DNA from: Symbiodinium natans
Taxonomy: Eukaryota > Sar > Dinophyceae > Suessiales > Symbiodiniaceae
Direction of reading: 5' to 3'
DNA length: 37,500 nt
NCBI GenBank assembly: GCA_905221605.1
Contig: CAJNDS010000499.1
Location: forward strand, 22,501 to 60,000
The notes below the pieces were generated by a model. The model was not told where the DNA came from. It saw only the letters and a list, made by a program, of their open reading frames with translations, and did no database searches. This document shows positions 8,701 to 13,761 of this stretch, piece by piece (within the stretch, counting starts at the first letter, position 1; every line of letters begins with the position of its first letter). A program made the position numbers and the translations under genes.

Positions 8701-10484
8701 TCCTGGTAACGAACCATGGAGGCATCGTAACGAGGATGAACCAGTGTGAGCACACCCTCTCCCCGTTTTGTTGAGGAGCCAACTGCCATCCAGTTATCAA
8801 CCTTGAATGCGCAAAAGGCAGTGCGATGCGTTTCCTGTAGGAATATGAAGTCATACTGCAGGCCCTCTCCACCAAGAAACGCCTTGACTTCACCCCAGAG
8901 GAACCCGCTTAGGCTGTTAACATTGATGGACAGGACCTTGAGACGTTGCTGTGCCCCACCTCGTGGTCTGCAAGGAGGTCGGCGTGGTTTGGCCGTCGTT
9001 AGGCTGGGCATGGTTGCAGTGTGGAGACCCAACTGACTGCAATGCATAAACCTCCCTCGATATCGAGTGTAGCCAAGTGTATTCTGTGTACTCTGGTGTT
9101 GTGCTCTCTGAAAGCTTCTTTTTCGTCCCACCTGAGTGGTGACACCTGCGGCCCCGAACACCGGCGCCGTTGTTTCGCCAGCCACTTGCTTCCCCACCAG
9201 GGATGCGCGAAAGTGGCGATCAGTTGTTGTGGGTCCCCCCGCCCCGTGGGAGACGGGAACCCTCACCCCCCCTACGCGTGTGATGCGGTGTGTCATCCAA
9301 ACGAGTGCGTAGAGCCCGGACTTGGGACCGGGCAAGCTCAGTCCAGGTGTAGTTGTGCTCGTCTTCTCAGGTATTTTTCGTCTTGGTTTAGACTTTTCTG
9401 CTGACGTCGATTGCCTTGTACTCAGGCTGCTGATCTTATTAGTGTGTTGCTGTAGGAGGTTCCTAATGTGTTGCGCCTTTGTGGCAAGCCTGAATAGTTT
9501 TTGTAATGGATAAGAAGTGCAGTTTCGGCGCCTCCTGCCTCGTAGGTGTCTGCGTCTGACGGTCGGTCGTAGTCGCCATTTGCGACCTCGTCTACCAAGA
9601 CAACTGCGCGCATTTGATGTGACATGTGTACAGGCAGCAGTTTGTGTCGCAAGCTGATTGCATGGCCCTTTTTTGCTGTCGAGAATTGACAGTGGCACTG
9701 CAGGACGCGGAGACCGCTTGTCCTGTGCATCTGACACTCCTATCCACGGCTCGAGGAGCTCTTCGAGCGTGTCGAGCGACTGCCGCCAGCTTAGGCGGTA
9801 GTAAATAGCATGTGGGATTCCTTGCATTAGGTCGTGGAGGTGCCTCGCTGCCTCCCCGTAGATGGCCAGCAGGGCAAGACTCTCCACCGTCTGTTTCTGG
9901 TACAACGTGTAGAGATAGCCCTCAACCGCGTCACCCAGCTTGCCCGCCTGCCTGCGTGTCCAGACATTGGGGTGGCTCTCCGGCCTTGTCATCAAAGCCG
10001 CTGTGAGCGACCAAATCCAGTTTCCGCAGGCGGGCATGTTCATCGGGCTGGTGTGATACGTCGCATGATGCTGCCTGAAGTAGCCGTGGAGGAAGTTGTG
10101 GAGATCGTCTCCATGCGGAATGAGCTTGACCACTGCAGATTTCGCTTCCTGAAGTAGGCGCTGCTTAGCGTGTCGTACCTCCTCTGGTGCTTGTGCTAGG
10201 AGTAGATGGGGCCGTGGTTCCACTGTACTAGCCCTCCGTGCAGCAGACGATCGTTGTCTTGCCTCTGGTCGTGGTTCATTGGTATTGGACCTCCTAGCTG
10301 CAGTCGATCGCGGATTGGCCTCTTGCTCGCCAAGGCCCTGGCTCGGAGCAGCTGGCATCTGTGTCTGCGGTGCAACGAGGAGATCAAGAGTAAGTGGAGG
10401 CTCCGCCTGCTTTTTGAGGGTTGTGAGCATTGGCTCAAGGTACCAGGCCGACCATGGGTGAAGTGTGGAGACCACCAGCTTCAC
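2721..10484 (-). CDS. Non-LTR retrotransposon polyprotein: gag module, APE endonuclease, RT, C2H2 fingers, USP protease
   Basis: Open for 2587 codons from a GTG at 10484; the true start is unknown. In order: two copies of an 18-residue Ser/Arg-Ala-rich repeat and a gag-like module (about 55-250); APE-type endonuclease (about 515-765) with SINVNSL, LQETH, AGDFNSE and SQIDYILV; reverse transcriptase (about 1070-1330) with LSVDLSQAFDRV, QGIRQGCRLAP and catalytic FADDH; six C2H2-type fingers (about 1533-1885); and a ubiquitin-specific protease domain (about 2324-2575). The USP shows the Cys box NPHNLCYANAVI (Cys 2336), QHDAAEFL, PPELLILQIGRF and the His box GHYQAF (His 2535). Such an element copies RNA into DNA at an endonuclease nick; the protease would cleave ubiquitin from proteins. 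Residues about 1890-2190 look like out-of-frame translation, because a conserved domain occupies another frame there. Residues about 270-500 are also doubtful. Confidence 0.85.
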   Translation of the reverse strand: MKLVVSTLHPWSAWYLEPMLTTLKKQAEPPLTLDLLVAPQTQMPAAPSQGLGEQEANPRSTAARRSNTNEPRPEARQRSSAARRASTVEPRPHLLLAQAPEEVRHAKQRLLQEAKSAVVKLIPHGDDLHNFLHGYFRQHHATYHTSPMNMPACGNWIWSLTAALMTRPESHPNVWTRRQAGKLGDAVEGYLYTLYQKQTVESLALLAIYGEAARHLHDLMQGIPHAIYYRLSWRQSLDTLEELLEPWIGVSDAQDKRSPRPAVPLSILDSKKGPCNQLATQTAACTHVTSNARSCLGRRGRKWRLRPTVRRRHLRGRRRRNCTSYPLQKLFRLATKAQHIRNLLQQHTNKISSLSTRQSTSAEKSKPRRKIPEKTSTTTPGLSLPGPKSGLYALVWMTHRITRVGGVRVPVSHGAGGPTTTDRHFRASLVGKQVAGETTAPVFGAAGVTTQVGRKRSFQRAQHQSTQNTLGYTRYRGRFMHCSQLGLHTATMPSLTTAKPRRPPCRPRGGAQQRLKVLSINVNSLSGFLWGEVKAFLGGEGLQYDFIFLQETHRTAFCAFKVDNWMAVGSSTKRGEGVLTLVHPRYDASMVRYQEIIPGRVLRVKVCHKEAAIETLNIYQHVWIHTDDPEQNKQRRQTLLDKCTATIQGMARRDTLILAGDFNSEVHAVNGLIGTRVNRSAYHQALDPLTLPRFIQDNALVALNTWHMKDPCTNHTRTGNSQIDYILVRAPSADTRAKQVVKQEAPFGAWKELTHSALIADVRIIKHFHLPKAKMQQELQYSRHDLDYAYRQKDHRITQLKSKVELEINHSLNHGLPLTADHINHTLLREVSDLFPTATSAHTNRGQTKAQCKAIFAAWKELLTHPDEVGGSTITLPARVYHMWQRRRDLQRCKPFTLSGVLRTWQWVLLFNKAGRQSKQYHLQHQRAIALGHLQQAERAAQTHNTKRLYGAVKRLLPWKPKPRIMLKHPDGSPMSLHQEHQALVQHCKQLFAPPAASPTRPGQMLSMPLTACEWTTQLKCTPIGKAVPADSAPATAWKACATIVAPAMACIAKGLQPVTSALPDAWKNPQLCFLPKPHKPPSTAAALRPIGLLRPDGKAFAGHIKNQLLMQACANLTHTPQYAYLPARDTSDALARVNACIHDIKDGLKALGGNRFLTRQRKETGQVKGESGGCLLSVDLSQAFDRVNRAKLDRALALHQVDADLRSTVTAIHEQAAYQVRDKFHRTDICTTQGIRQGCRLAPALWAVLSSQLLWDLTPAGQTPLQLPFTLFADDHLGHWLLKTVDDAKQMEETIVALFHMLETYGLKVNPDKSSLVIRVQGAQLEKFVKSRTVIVRNQAHWKLQDGAQTHLIPMCESITYLGTKLTLKEGTGHTLDFRLAEAEAKVTQLRKSIRSRKGLSRHYRVRVWQACVVNSALYGLLTTPFSGQMITKLRAWFHRQLRAVTGMPAHLTKVSNQTLRETYNLKDPVHMLTERIARKLDAMQQGRGDPATCETKTFEYWQMLHKQLASHAVEQRTVTLVELSSSSQHPCSICGLYYPTQKALRQHQALRHGQIQANKLSIDYKPEQHSVAGMPQCKHCLLKLYDWGALKGHIMQNVCGWHTKQLSDSNNNSQQDTKTVKETGPVPHKIDTPHTPVDPKERQHEPRNTTTEESTLLQNEVTLALLQSHEGICTQAALHKTYLKQHCGFCGRWIADAGMIKTHIQRVHTNLARHITSDIHTSCQAFKHLFKRDHTCEWCDRMVHGSDRHCSQCPVLFQLILARTSRQAASASPETQLPAVWPVPHPGMDVAIYLKSPTQDEMQLHIQHMSMLAKTRCLLCGEQVQDIQHWRRHMAQRHDSQKQLVQSLAQSETLLQAHVARPCCWCNVHFPKSAREHRRKCLPLLQLCLYHDLHVSGDHAGATDGGSVGPQLTTGDDAYTTETSVRQTQTAARDAAKVSKGHGQGRRQGSSQGKTGSGPGRRRRVDDGPGVAGRGDGENGLENLGQNSTQTRAPTDDLGGRPELRVLPGHDEPRNCLHVDPGQRNMEHKVRGRHGQHLAEGHAMGSTTHGMESTPRENRVRRQGTTGSRNSRMGNAVSAPVDLQRVESGTEKGATIKSGQPHSRGRKKGSQPAHHKHRQGQHGAPIPKPTTTEAGPAGGSDHHGPDTHRPSTGGRRLPRPGPLGKQLRGQADRSTLETGASGQDDAHQGARETADLNSKQEKFGGKRTPRPMLSQKETEKEQLQTGIRNFFSAPVHAMSAKKPRSTLNDPACTKNKDKGSMDGALGHSVSATTEQPVKSTPKQGQVGIPSRGKHGTAGAGTKVEGSLLAWRTRDRITNEPHARSLALTNPHNLCYANAVIHMLHYARSHDAFISGLGEVNGAIVQASRSNQHLNIARHPAWNFIWPGWQKPTRQHDAAEFLQHLCNRTDCVALKGGWEARRPQAGVYEILDEQFNCPHIRLVVQHPFRIQDAVTAWHTQDPPHALTRPPELLILQIGRFVQSAGGIRKTRQRIEMHKHLTVPTFTGHAGDVVNTPYKLCGGVMHIGKVVTAGHYQAFYFPGDTEDIWSCHLVHDDGQAATPGTDATRQAILTNCYLLAYRINSHV
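3845..3869 (-). repeat. Hairpin-family member, core GCGGAGTCCGC
   Basis: Core 3851-3861, arms GGGG and CCCC, one base before the core and three after it, as in the family consensus. It lies in the giant ORF just after the end of the alternate-frame domain. Confidence 0.65.
3890..4903 (-). CDS. Conserved helical domain of the element, in a different frame from the giant ORF
   Basis: A 337-codon minus-strand frame that overlaps the giant ORF between its last zinc finger and its USP domain. From about 4810 leftwards it looks like true coding sequence: a basic stretch (KGMGKGAGKAAPKAKRDRDQ), an acidic helix, then a helical domain starting RHEHQLTILEADRSYVFFLD. The same pattern recurs in the ORF at 32954-33619 (AHDEQLSRLAQQTSVVFKLP), also next to a USP-bearing element. 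The frame change near 4810 and back near 3890 may be two indels, a recoding site, or separate translation. Function unknown. Confidence 0.6.
   Translation of the reverse strand: MRDLAAGAMSTSQSLLENTDESASLCCSSACTMTSTSVETTPEQQMAAVWGLSSPLATTPTPQRQASVRHRLPQGTPQKYRKGMGKGAGKAAPKAKRDRDQDAEDELMMDLESLDEETVRTALKTLVKTALRHEHQLTILEADRSYVFFLDTTNHGIVSMLIQASATWNTKFEEGTVNTSLRATLWGVLLMEWKARLEKIESDAKVLQVAETAGWATRSPLQWIYNEWNPVQKKALPSSRDNLTHEDAKKAVNQLITNTAKDNTVHRFQSLRPLKPDLQAEVITMVLTLTVHQQAAAVYHDLDLLANNCAGKLIGLRLRRERVGKTTLTKELERLQI
7380..7407 (-). repeat. Hairpin-family member, core GCGGAGTCCGC
   Basis: Core 7387-7397 with arms GGCCG and CGGCC. The spacers are longer than usual (two bases before the core, five after). 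Lies in the pre-RT part of the giant ORF and encodes part of ADSAPATA. Confidence 0.55.
9014..9042 (-). repeat. Hairpin-family member, imperfect core, 7-bp stem
   Basis: TTGCAGT and ACTGCAA form a perfect 7-bp stem around exactly 15 bases (9021-9035). The core is GTGGAGACCCA, so the inner stem is broken while the outer stem is intact. Lies just upstream of the endonuclease domain. Confidence 0.6.
9701..9725 (-). repeat. Hairpin-family member, core GCGGAGACCGC
   Basis: Arms CAGGA and TCCTG, core 9707-9717, spacers of one and three bases. It sits at the end of gag module copy A. The matching place in module copy B (about 10673-10700) has the same length but a decayed core and unpaired arms. 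Confidence 0.75.
9735..10335 (-). repeat. Gag-like module, tandem copy A
   Basis: Encodes residues about 50-250 of the giant ORF. Features are two 18-residue repeats of the type RSSAARRASTxEPRP, then a helical domain with IPHGDDLH, CGNWIWSLTAALMTRPE, GKLGDAVEGYLYTLYQ and QGIPHAIYYRLSWRQSLD. It is strongly similar to 10702-11304. Offset between copies is about 975 bases. I do not recognise the fold; the position in front of the endonuclease suggests a gag-like or nucleic-acid binding role. Confidence 0.85.
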
Positions 10485-11721
10485 CAGAGTTAGAAGGTCT
10501 TGTCCCCTCTATGTGGTCGATGGGGACTGTTTCTCCACTCCCATCTTTTCCATGAGGTCCATGTCTCTCCTCCCTCCTGTTCATTGTCTGCTGCTTGTCC
10601 AGCCCTGTGTTTTCCGCCTCAACTGTCACGGCTATGGATTCGTTGCGGTCGAGTATCGCCAGTGTCAAGACGGGGTGCGAGGACCTCATGTCCTGTGTAG
10701 ACGCTGCTCCTATCCATGGTTCGAGAATCTCCGTGAGCGAGTCAAGTGACTGCCTCCAGCTCAGGCGGTAGTAGATGGCGTGCGGGATTCCTTGCATCAG
10801 GTCGTGGAGGTACTTTGCAGCCTCCCCATAGGTGGCCAGCAGGGCAAGGTTCCCCGCCGTCTGGCTCTGGTATAACGTGTACAGATATCCCTCTACCGCG
10901 TCGCCCAGTTTTCCCGCGTGGCTACGCCTCCAGACGTTGGGGTGGTATTCCGGCCTTGTCATCAATGCTGCAGTAAGCGACCATATCCAGTTCCCACACG
11001 AGGGCATGTTCACCGGGTTGGCGTGGTACGTTGCATGGTGCCGCCTGAAGTAGCCGTTGAGGAAAGTATGAAGGTCGTCTCCATGCGGAATCAGCCTGAG
11101 CACTGCCGATTTCGCTTCCCTAAGTAGACGGTGCTTGACTTCTCTCACCTCTAGTGGCGCTTGTACCAGGAGTAGATGGGGCCGTGGCTCAATGGTACTG
11201 GCCCTCCGGGCTGCAGACGATCGTGTTCTTTCCTCGGGCCGTGGCTCTATGGTGCTGGATCTCCTAGCAGCAGATGACCGTTGTCTGGTCTCCTGCTCAT
11301 CGGAACATCGGCTCGAGGCAGCTGGAGCCTTCATCGGCCCAGCATCGGGAGAATCATGATCGAGTGGAGGTTCTTCGATCTTCTGAATGGTAGTGAGTGT
11401 CAACCCGCATGTTGAAGTGCTCGCAGGTGAGGTGTGGAGACCACTAACCTTACCGGAGGCAGGGTAGTGCACCCCCCCAACAGGAGCATTGGAGGGGGCA
11501 CTGTCACTTCCAGTCTGGAAAGAAGAGCTTGGGTGCTCAGCCTCCTGGTGCGTCGTCTCCCGTAGATCCAGCCTGGAGGTCTCACTCGTCGTTGTCGTGG
11601 GTGTGGACCGCTTGGCCTCTTTCCTTCTCGAACTTGCCGCAACGCCGGTAGCCAGCTCGTTGAGTAGTCCCTCCATGGACTGTGTTCGTCTTGTTGCGGC
11701 CTGCGTATTCATGACGTTCAC
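10435..11721 (-). CDS. Gag-like ORF with the second copy of the duplicated module
   Basis: 428 codons from a GTG at 11721, ending 50 bases inside the start of the giant ORF and in a different frame. The N-terminal 140 residues are Ser/Thr-rich and disordered. Residues about 140-340 carry two RSSAARR repeats and the same helical module as the giant ORF (SCGNWIWSLTAALMTRPE, GIPHAIYYRLSWRQSLD). After the module the frame runs through two hairpin elements to its stop. Similarity to the downstream copy is high through the whole module, which indicates a tandem duplication of about 975 bases. It may be a separate first ORF, or one long ORF with the giant frame before a frame-changing event near 10460. 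No enzymatic motif is visible. Confidence 0.7.
   Translation of the reverse strand: MNVMNTQAATRRTQSMEGLLNELATGVAASSRRKEAKRSTPTTTTSETSRLDLRETTHQEAEHPSSSFQTGSDSAPSNAPVGGVHYPASGKVSGLHTSPASTSTCGLTLTTIQKIEEPPLDHDSPDAGPMKAPAASSRCSDEQETRQRSSAARRSSTIEPRPEERTRSSAARRASTIEPRPHLLLVQAPLEVREVKHRLLREAKSAVLRLIPHGDDLHTFLNGYFRRHHATYHANPVNMPSCGNWIWSLTAALMTRPEYHPNVWRRSHAGKLGDAVEGYLYTLYQSQTAGNLALLATYGEAAKYLHDLMQGIPHAIYYRLSWRQSLDSLTEILEPWIGAASTQDMRSSHPVLTLAILDRNESIAVTVEAENTGLDKQQTMNRREERHGPHGKDGSGETVPIDHIEGTRPSNSGEAGGLHTSPMVGLVP
10457..10485 (-). repeat. Hairpin-family member, core GTGGAGACCAC, 7-bp stem
   Basis: GGTGAAG and CTTCACC form a perfect 7-bp outer stem; core 10465-10475; spacers one and three bases. 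It lies exactly where the 428-codon and 2587-codon ORFs overlap and change frame, and it encodes VVSTP in one frame and GGLHTSP in the other. Confidence 0.8.
10519..10545 (+). repeat. Hairpin-family member in reverse orientation
   Basis: GATGGG and CCCATC form a perfect 6-bp stem around exactly 15 bases. On the minus strand the interior reads as a degenerate core, GTGGAGAAACA. It is the only arm-paired member found in the opposite orientation. Confidence 0.6.
10702..11304 (-). repeat. Gag-like module, tandem copy B
   Basis: Residues about 140-340 of the 428-codon ORF. It aligns without gaps to copy A over most of its length, including the paired 18-residue repeats (about 11190-11300). Both copies keep an open frame, so most changes between them look tolerated at protein level. 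Confidence 0.85.
11426..11454 (-). repeat. Hairpin-family member, core GTGGAGACCAC
   Basis: Arms GGTGAGG and CCTTACC (one G-T type mismatch in 7), core 11434-11444, spacers one and three bases. Confidence 0.75.
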
Positions 11722-11783
11722 CCCCCATCCCTGTGCGTCTCCATCTGTTGCCCTGGTACCGTCCGAGGTCTGCCATTGCCATT

Positions 11784-11813
11784 CCTGAGAGTGTGGAGAC
11801 CACCAACTCCAGG
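11784..11813 (-). repeat. Hairpin-family member, core GTGGAGACCAC
   Basis: Core 11793-11803, arms CCTG(A)GAG and CTCCAGG, paired apart from one bulged A. It lies in the 100-base gap between the gag ORF and the Tpt1 ORF, so it is outside the long frames. Confidence 0.7.
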
Positions 11814-11820
11814 TATGCCA

Positions 11821-13761
11821 TCAGTCACTTTCGTCTCCTCCGTCCTGTTGTTGTGCTTGTCGACTTCTGGCTCGTTCTACTGCTTCCTCACGCAAGGTTT
11901 GTAGGTGTCCCGTAGGTTCCGCACCTGTCTCTCGGAGCCGGCTTGGGAGTCGTCGTGCTGATCTTTTCTGCGAGCTTGGTGACGGCATTGCAGTTTGGAT
12001 CGAGGTATTTATAAGTAAGGTCCATTCATGTGTCGGGTGGGGCCGGTAGGGGTAAGTGGATTGTCGCTGGCTGACAGGGGCAGTCTCAGGAGAAGGTATC
12101 ATGGTTTGTATGATACAGCAGTGGCGGCGACTCAGGTACTGTATTTGCTTGGTCCATGTTATGTCCTGCGGTCCTTCAGGAATGTTAGCTTTATGTATAT
12201 GCATCAATTTCTCCTGGCATGCACTGCGTCTGACCCTGACAGAGATCCCGACCATCGAGAGGAGGAGACTGGTCGTGGTCTCAGGCATTGCGGCCTTGCA
12301 TAAGAGCTTAGCCGGGCTCATCCACTTGCTTAGATGAACGCTGTGCACTGGGATGCAGCGTGGCTCAGTTGCAGTGTGCCGTGGAATCAGGCTCCCGGCA
12401 TTGATCTTTGCTCGGTTGGCCTGGGCAGCGGAAAGCATACATGCATAGTAGTCATGTTTAGGGCGTAGGGTATGCAGTGTGGCTTGGCTGCGCATCATGT
12501 ATCCAAGCTTATAGGAATGCCTACTGACACGCCCTGCGCAAAGAGCTCTTGCTTTGGTTTTCCGGCGCGGAGCCCGCATGCCGTCGTTGGCCCTCAATAG
12601 GCCCGCGTGCACATCCCTGAGGCTCGGTGGCCCATCTGCGGTTCTTGACAAGATTCTCTCTCCGCTCTTCAGGATAATCACGGCGTGGATGAAACGAGCT
12701 GGGAGGACCTTTTGTGTGCCGATACCCTTTGTGAGATAGACCTGGTTGCCGCTCTTGTAGAACGTGCACCCCTCCGCCGCAGCCTCCTTCGGTAGGATCG
12801 CGAGTGCAATGTTGCATGTATTTCTCATTCCTGAGATAGGACGATCAGTCGGCAGCCCCTCCGTGAGGTGTATGTCATTTCGCTTGCGGCTCGGACCACC
12901 CGCCAACAGTCCACTTTGGACTATCTGGCTGTAGGCATCATCGTATGTGCCGTGATACAGCTCCTGTGGCAGCAGGCGTCTGGGCACTCGCACTTGGAAG
13001 GTGGAGTTGTCTATGCCTTCCATGGAGTGGCCCTGTGCCGCTCTGATCCACTTTGCCCCTTCCCGCCGGACCACTTCAAATCTCTTCTTGTCGCTCTCCT
13101 CGACCACTTGCAGGATTTCGTGTTCCTGTGCATGTAGCGCCTTAAGCTTGTGCGTGTCCAGAACGGCACGGAGGTCAAAGAGTGCATCTGCTCTCACCTC
13201 CAATCCATGCCTTGCTCCAGAGTGTCTCAGGACGTCCGTGAGTGCTTTCGATATGGCCGTCTTTCTTCGTCGCGCCAGCGGTGGTCTAGGCGGTTCCCCC
13301 CGCTTGCTCGCGGTTGGGCGTTCGCCCGAGGCGGGCTGTGGCGGATCTTCTCGGTGTCGACGGCTGCTTGCTGCCTGAGCGGAGACCGCTGTCAGGTTGC
13401 GATTGTGCGCTGGTATGGGCACCGTGTCCTGCTCCGTGTCCTCTTCTGGTTCAGAGAGTTCTATGATGTAGTCCATCTCCACCATGTCTTCCGAGCTGGC
13501 CTTCTTACGTCTCTTCGGGTGGAAGCGCACTCTGCTACTACTTGATGGCTCTTCTCCAGGTTCGTCTTGATGCGTAGGCTTCGTGGAGTGCGGAGTCCGC
13601 TGTACTCCTTTGCCTCTTCTGCGCCTTTGCCACCGCGGCCTGTCTGAGGGCAAGTAGTTTGCCTGTGGGCGCAGCGCCCGACTGGCGTAGTCTTGTGGGT
13701 AAACGCCGAGATGACTTCTTCTTTGAGCTCGGACTGGGCCCCATGTTGCAGGCAGGCGCAT
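11821..13761 (-). CDS. Tpt1/KptA-type RNA 2'-phosphotransferase domain protein
   Basis: 646 codons from an ATG at 13761. The first 75 or so overlap the preceding ORF's end in another frame, so the true start may be further in. Residues about 168-365 match the Tpt1/KptA family in order: SKALTDVLRHSGARHGLEVR (Arg-His pair at 179-180), VVEESDKKRFEV, WIRAAQGHSMEG (Arg 240), ELYHGT, IVQSGL, NDIHLTEG and FYKSGNQVYLTKGI. Tpt1 enzymes remove the splice-junction 2'-phosphate from tRNA using NAD+, and the Arg-His and Arg residues named are the family's catalytic ones. The stretch before the domain is basic and acidic low complexity; the C-terminal 280 residues are unassigned. The tail (SRRLP-type Arg-rich, then helix, about 595-640) is shared with the upstream ORF. 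Finding this enzyme between a retroelement's ORFs is unexpected. Confidence 0.8.
   Translation of the reverse strand: MRLPATWGPVRAQRRSHLGVYPQDYASRALRPQANYLPSDRPRWQRRRRGKGVQRTPHSTKPTHQDEPGEEPSSSSRVRFHPKRRKKASSEDMVEMDYIIELSEPEEDTEQDTVPIPAHNRNLTAVSAQAASSRRHREDPPQPASGERPTASKRGEPPRPPLARRRKTAISKALTDVLRHSGARHGLEVRADALFDLRAVLDTHKLKALHAQEHEILQVVEESDKKRFEVVRREGAKWIRAAQGHSMEGIDNSTFQVRVPRRLLPQELYHGTYDDAYSQIVQSGLLAGGPSRKRNDIHLTEGLPTDRPISGMRNTCNIALAILPKEAAAEGCTFYKSGNQVYLTKGIGTQKVLPARFIHAVIILKSGERILSRTADGPPSLRDVHAGLLRANDGMRAPRRKTKARALCAGRVSRHSYKLGYMMRSQATLHTLRPKHDYYACMLSAAQANRAKINAGSLIPRHTATEPRCIPVHSVHLSKWMSPAKLLCKAAMPETTTSLLLSMVGISVRVRRSACQEKLMHIHKANIPEGPQDITWTKQIQYLSRRHCCIIQTMIPSPETAPVSQRQSTYPYRPHPTHEWTLLINTSIQTAMPSPSSQKRSARRLPSRLRETGAEPTGHLQTLREEAVERARSRQAQQQDGGDESD
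12563..12583 (-). repeat. Hairpin-family member, core GCGGAGCCCGC
   Basis: Core 12567-12577 with short arms CGG and CCG and the usual one- and three-base spacers. Lies just after the Tpt1 domain in the sense direction. Confidence 0.55.
13374..13396 (-). repeat. Hairpin-family member, core GCGGAGACCGC
   Basis: Arms CCTG and CAGG, core 13379-13389, spacers A and TGT. Lies just before the Tpt1 domain in the sense direction. Confidence 0.65.

Noticed and set aside
10403-10420. GGAGGCTCC palindrome and similar GGAGNNTCC strings elsewhere (for example near 30690)
   Set aside because: Different spacing from the hairpin core and no paired flanks; expected in GC-rich sequence.
12028-13545. Plus-strand frames antisense to the Tpt1 ORF
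   Set aside because: They lack motifs and mirror the codon structure of the minus-strand gene.
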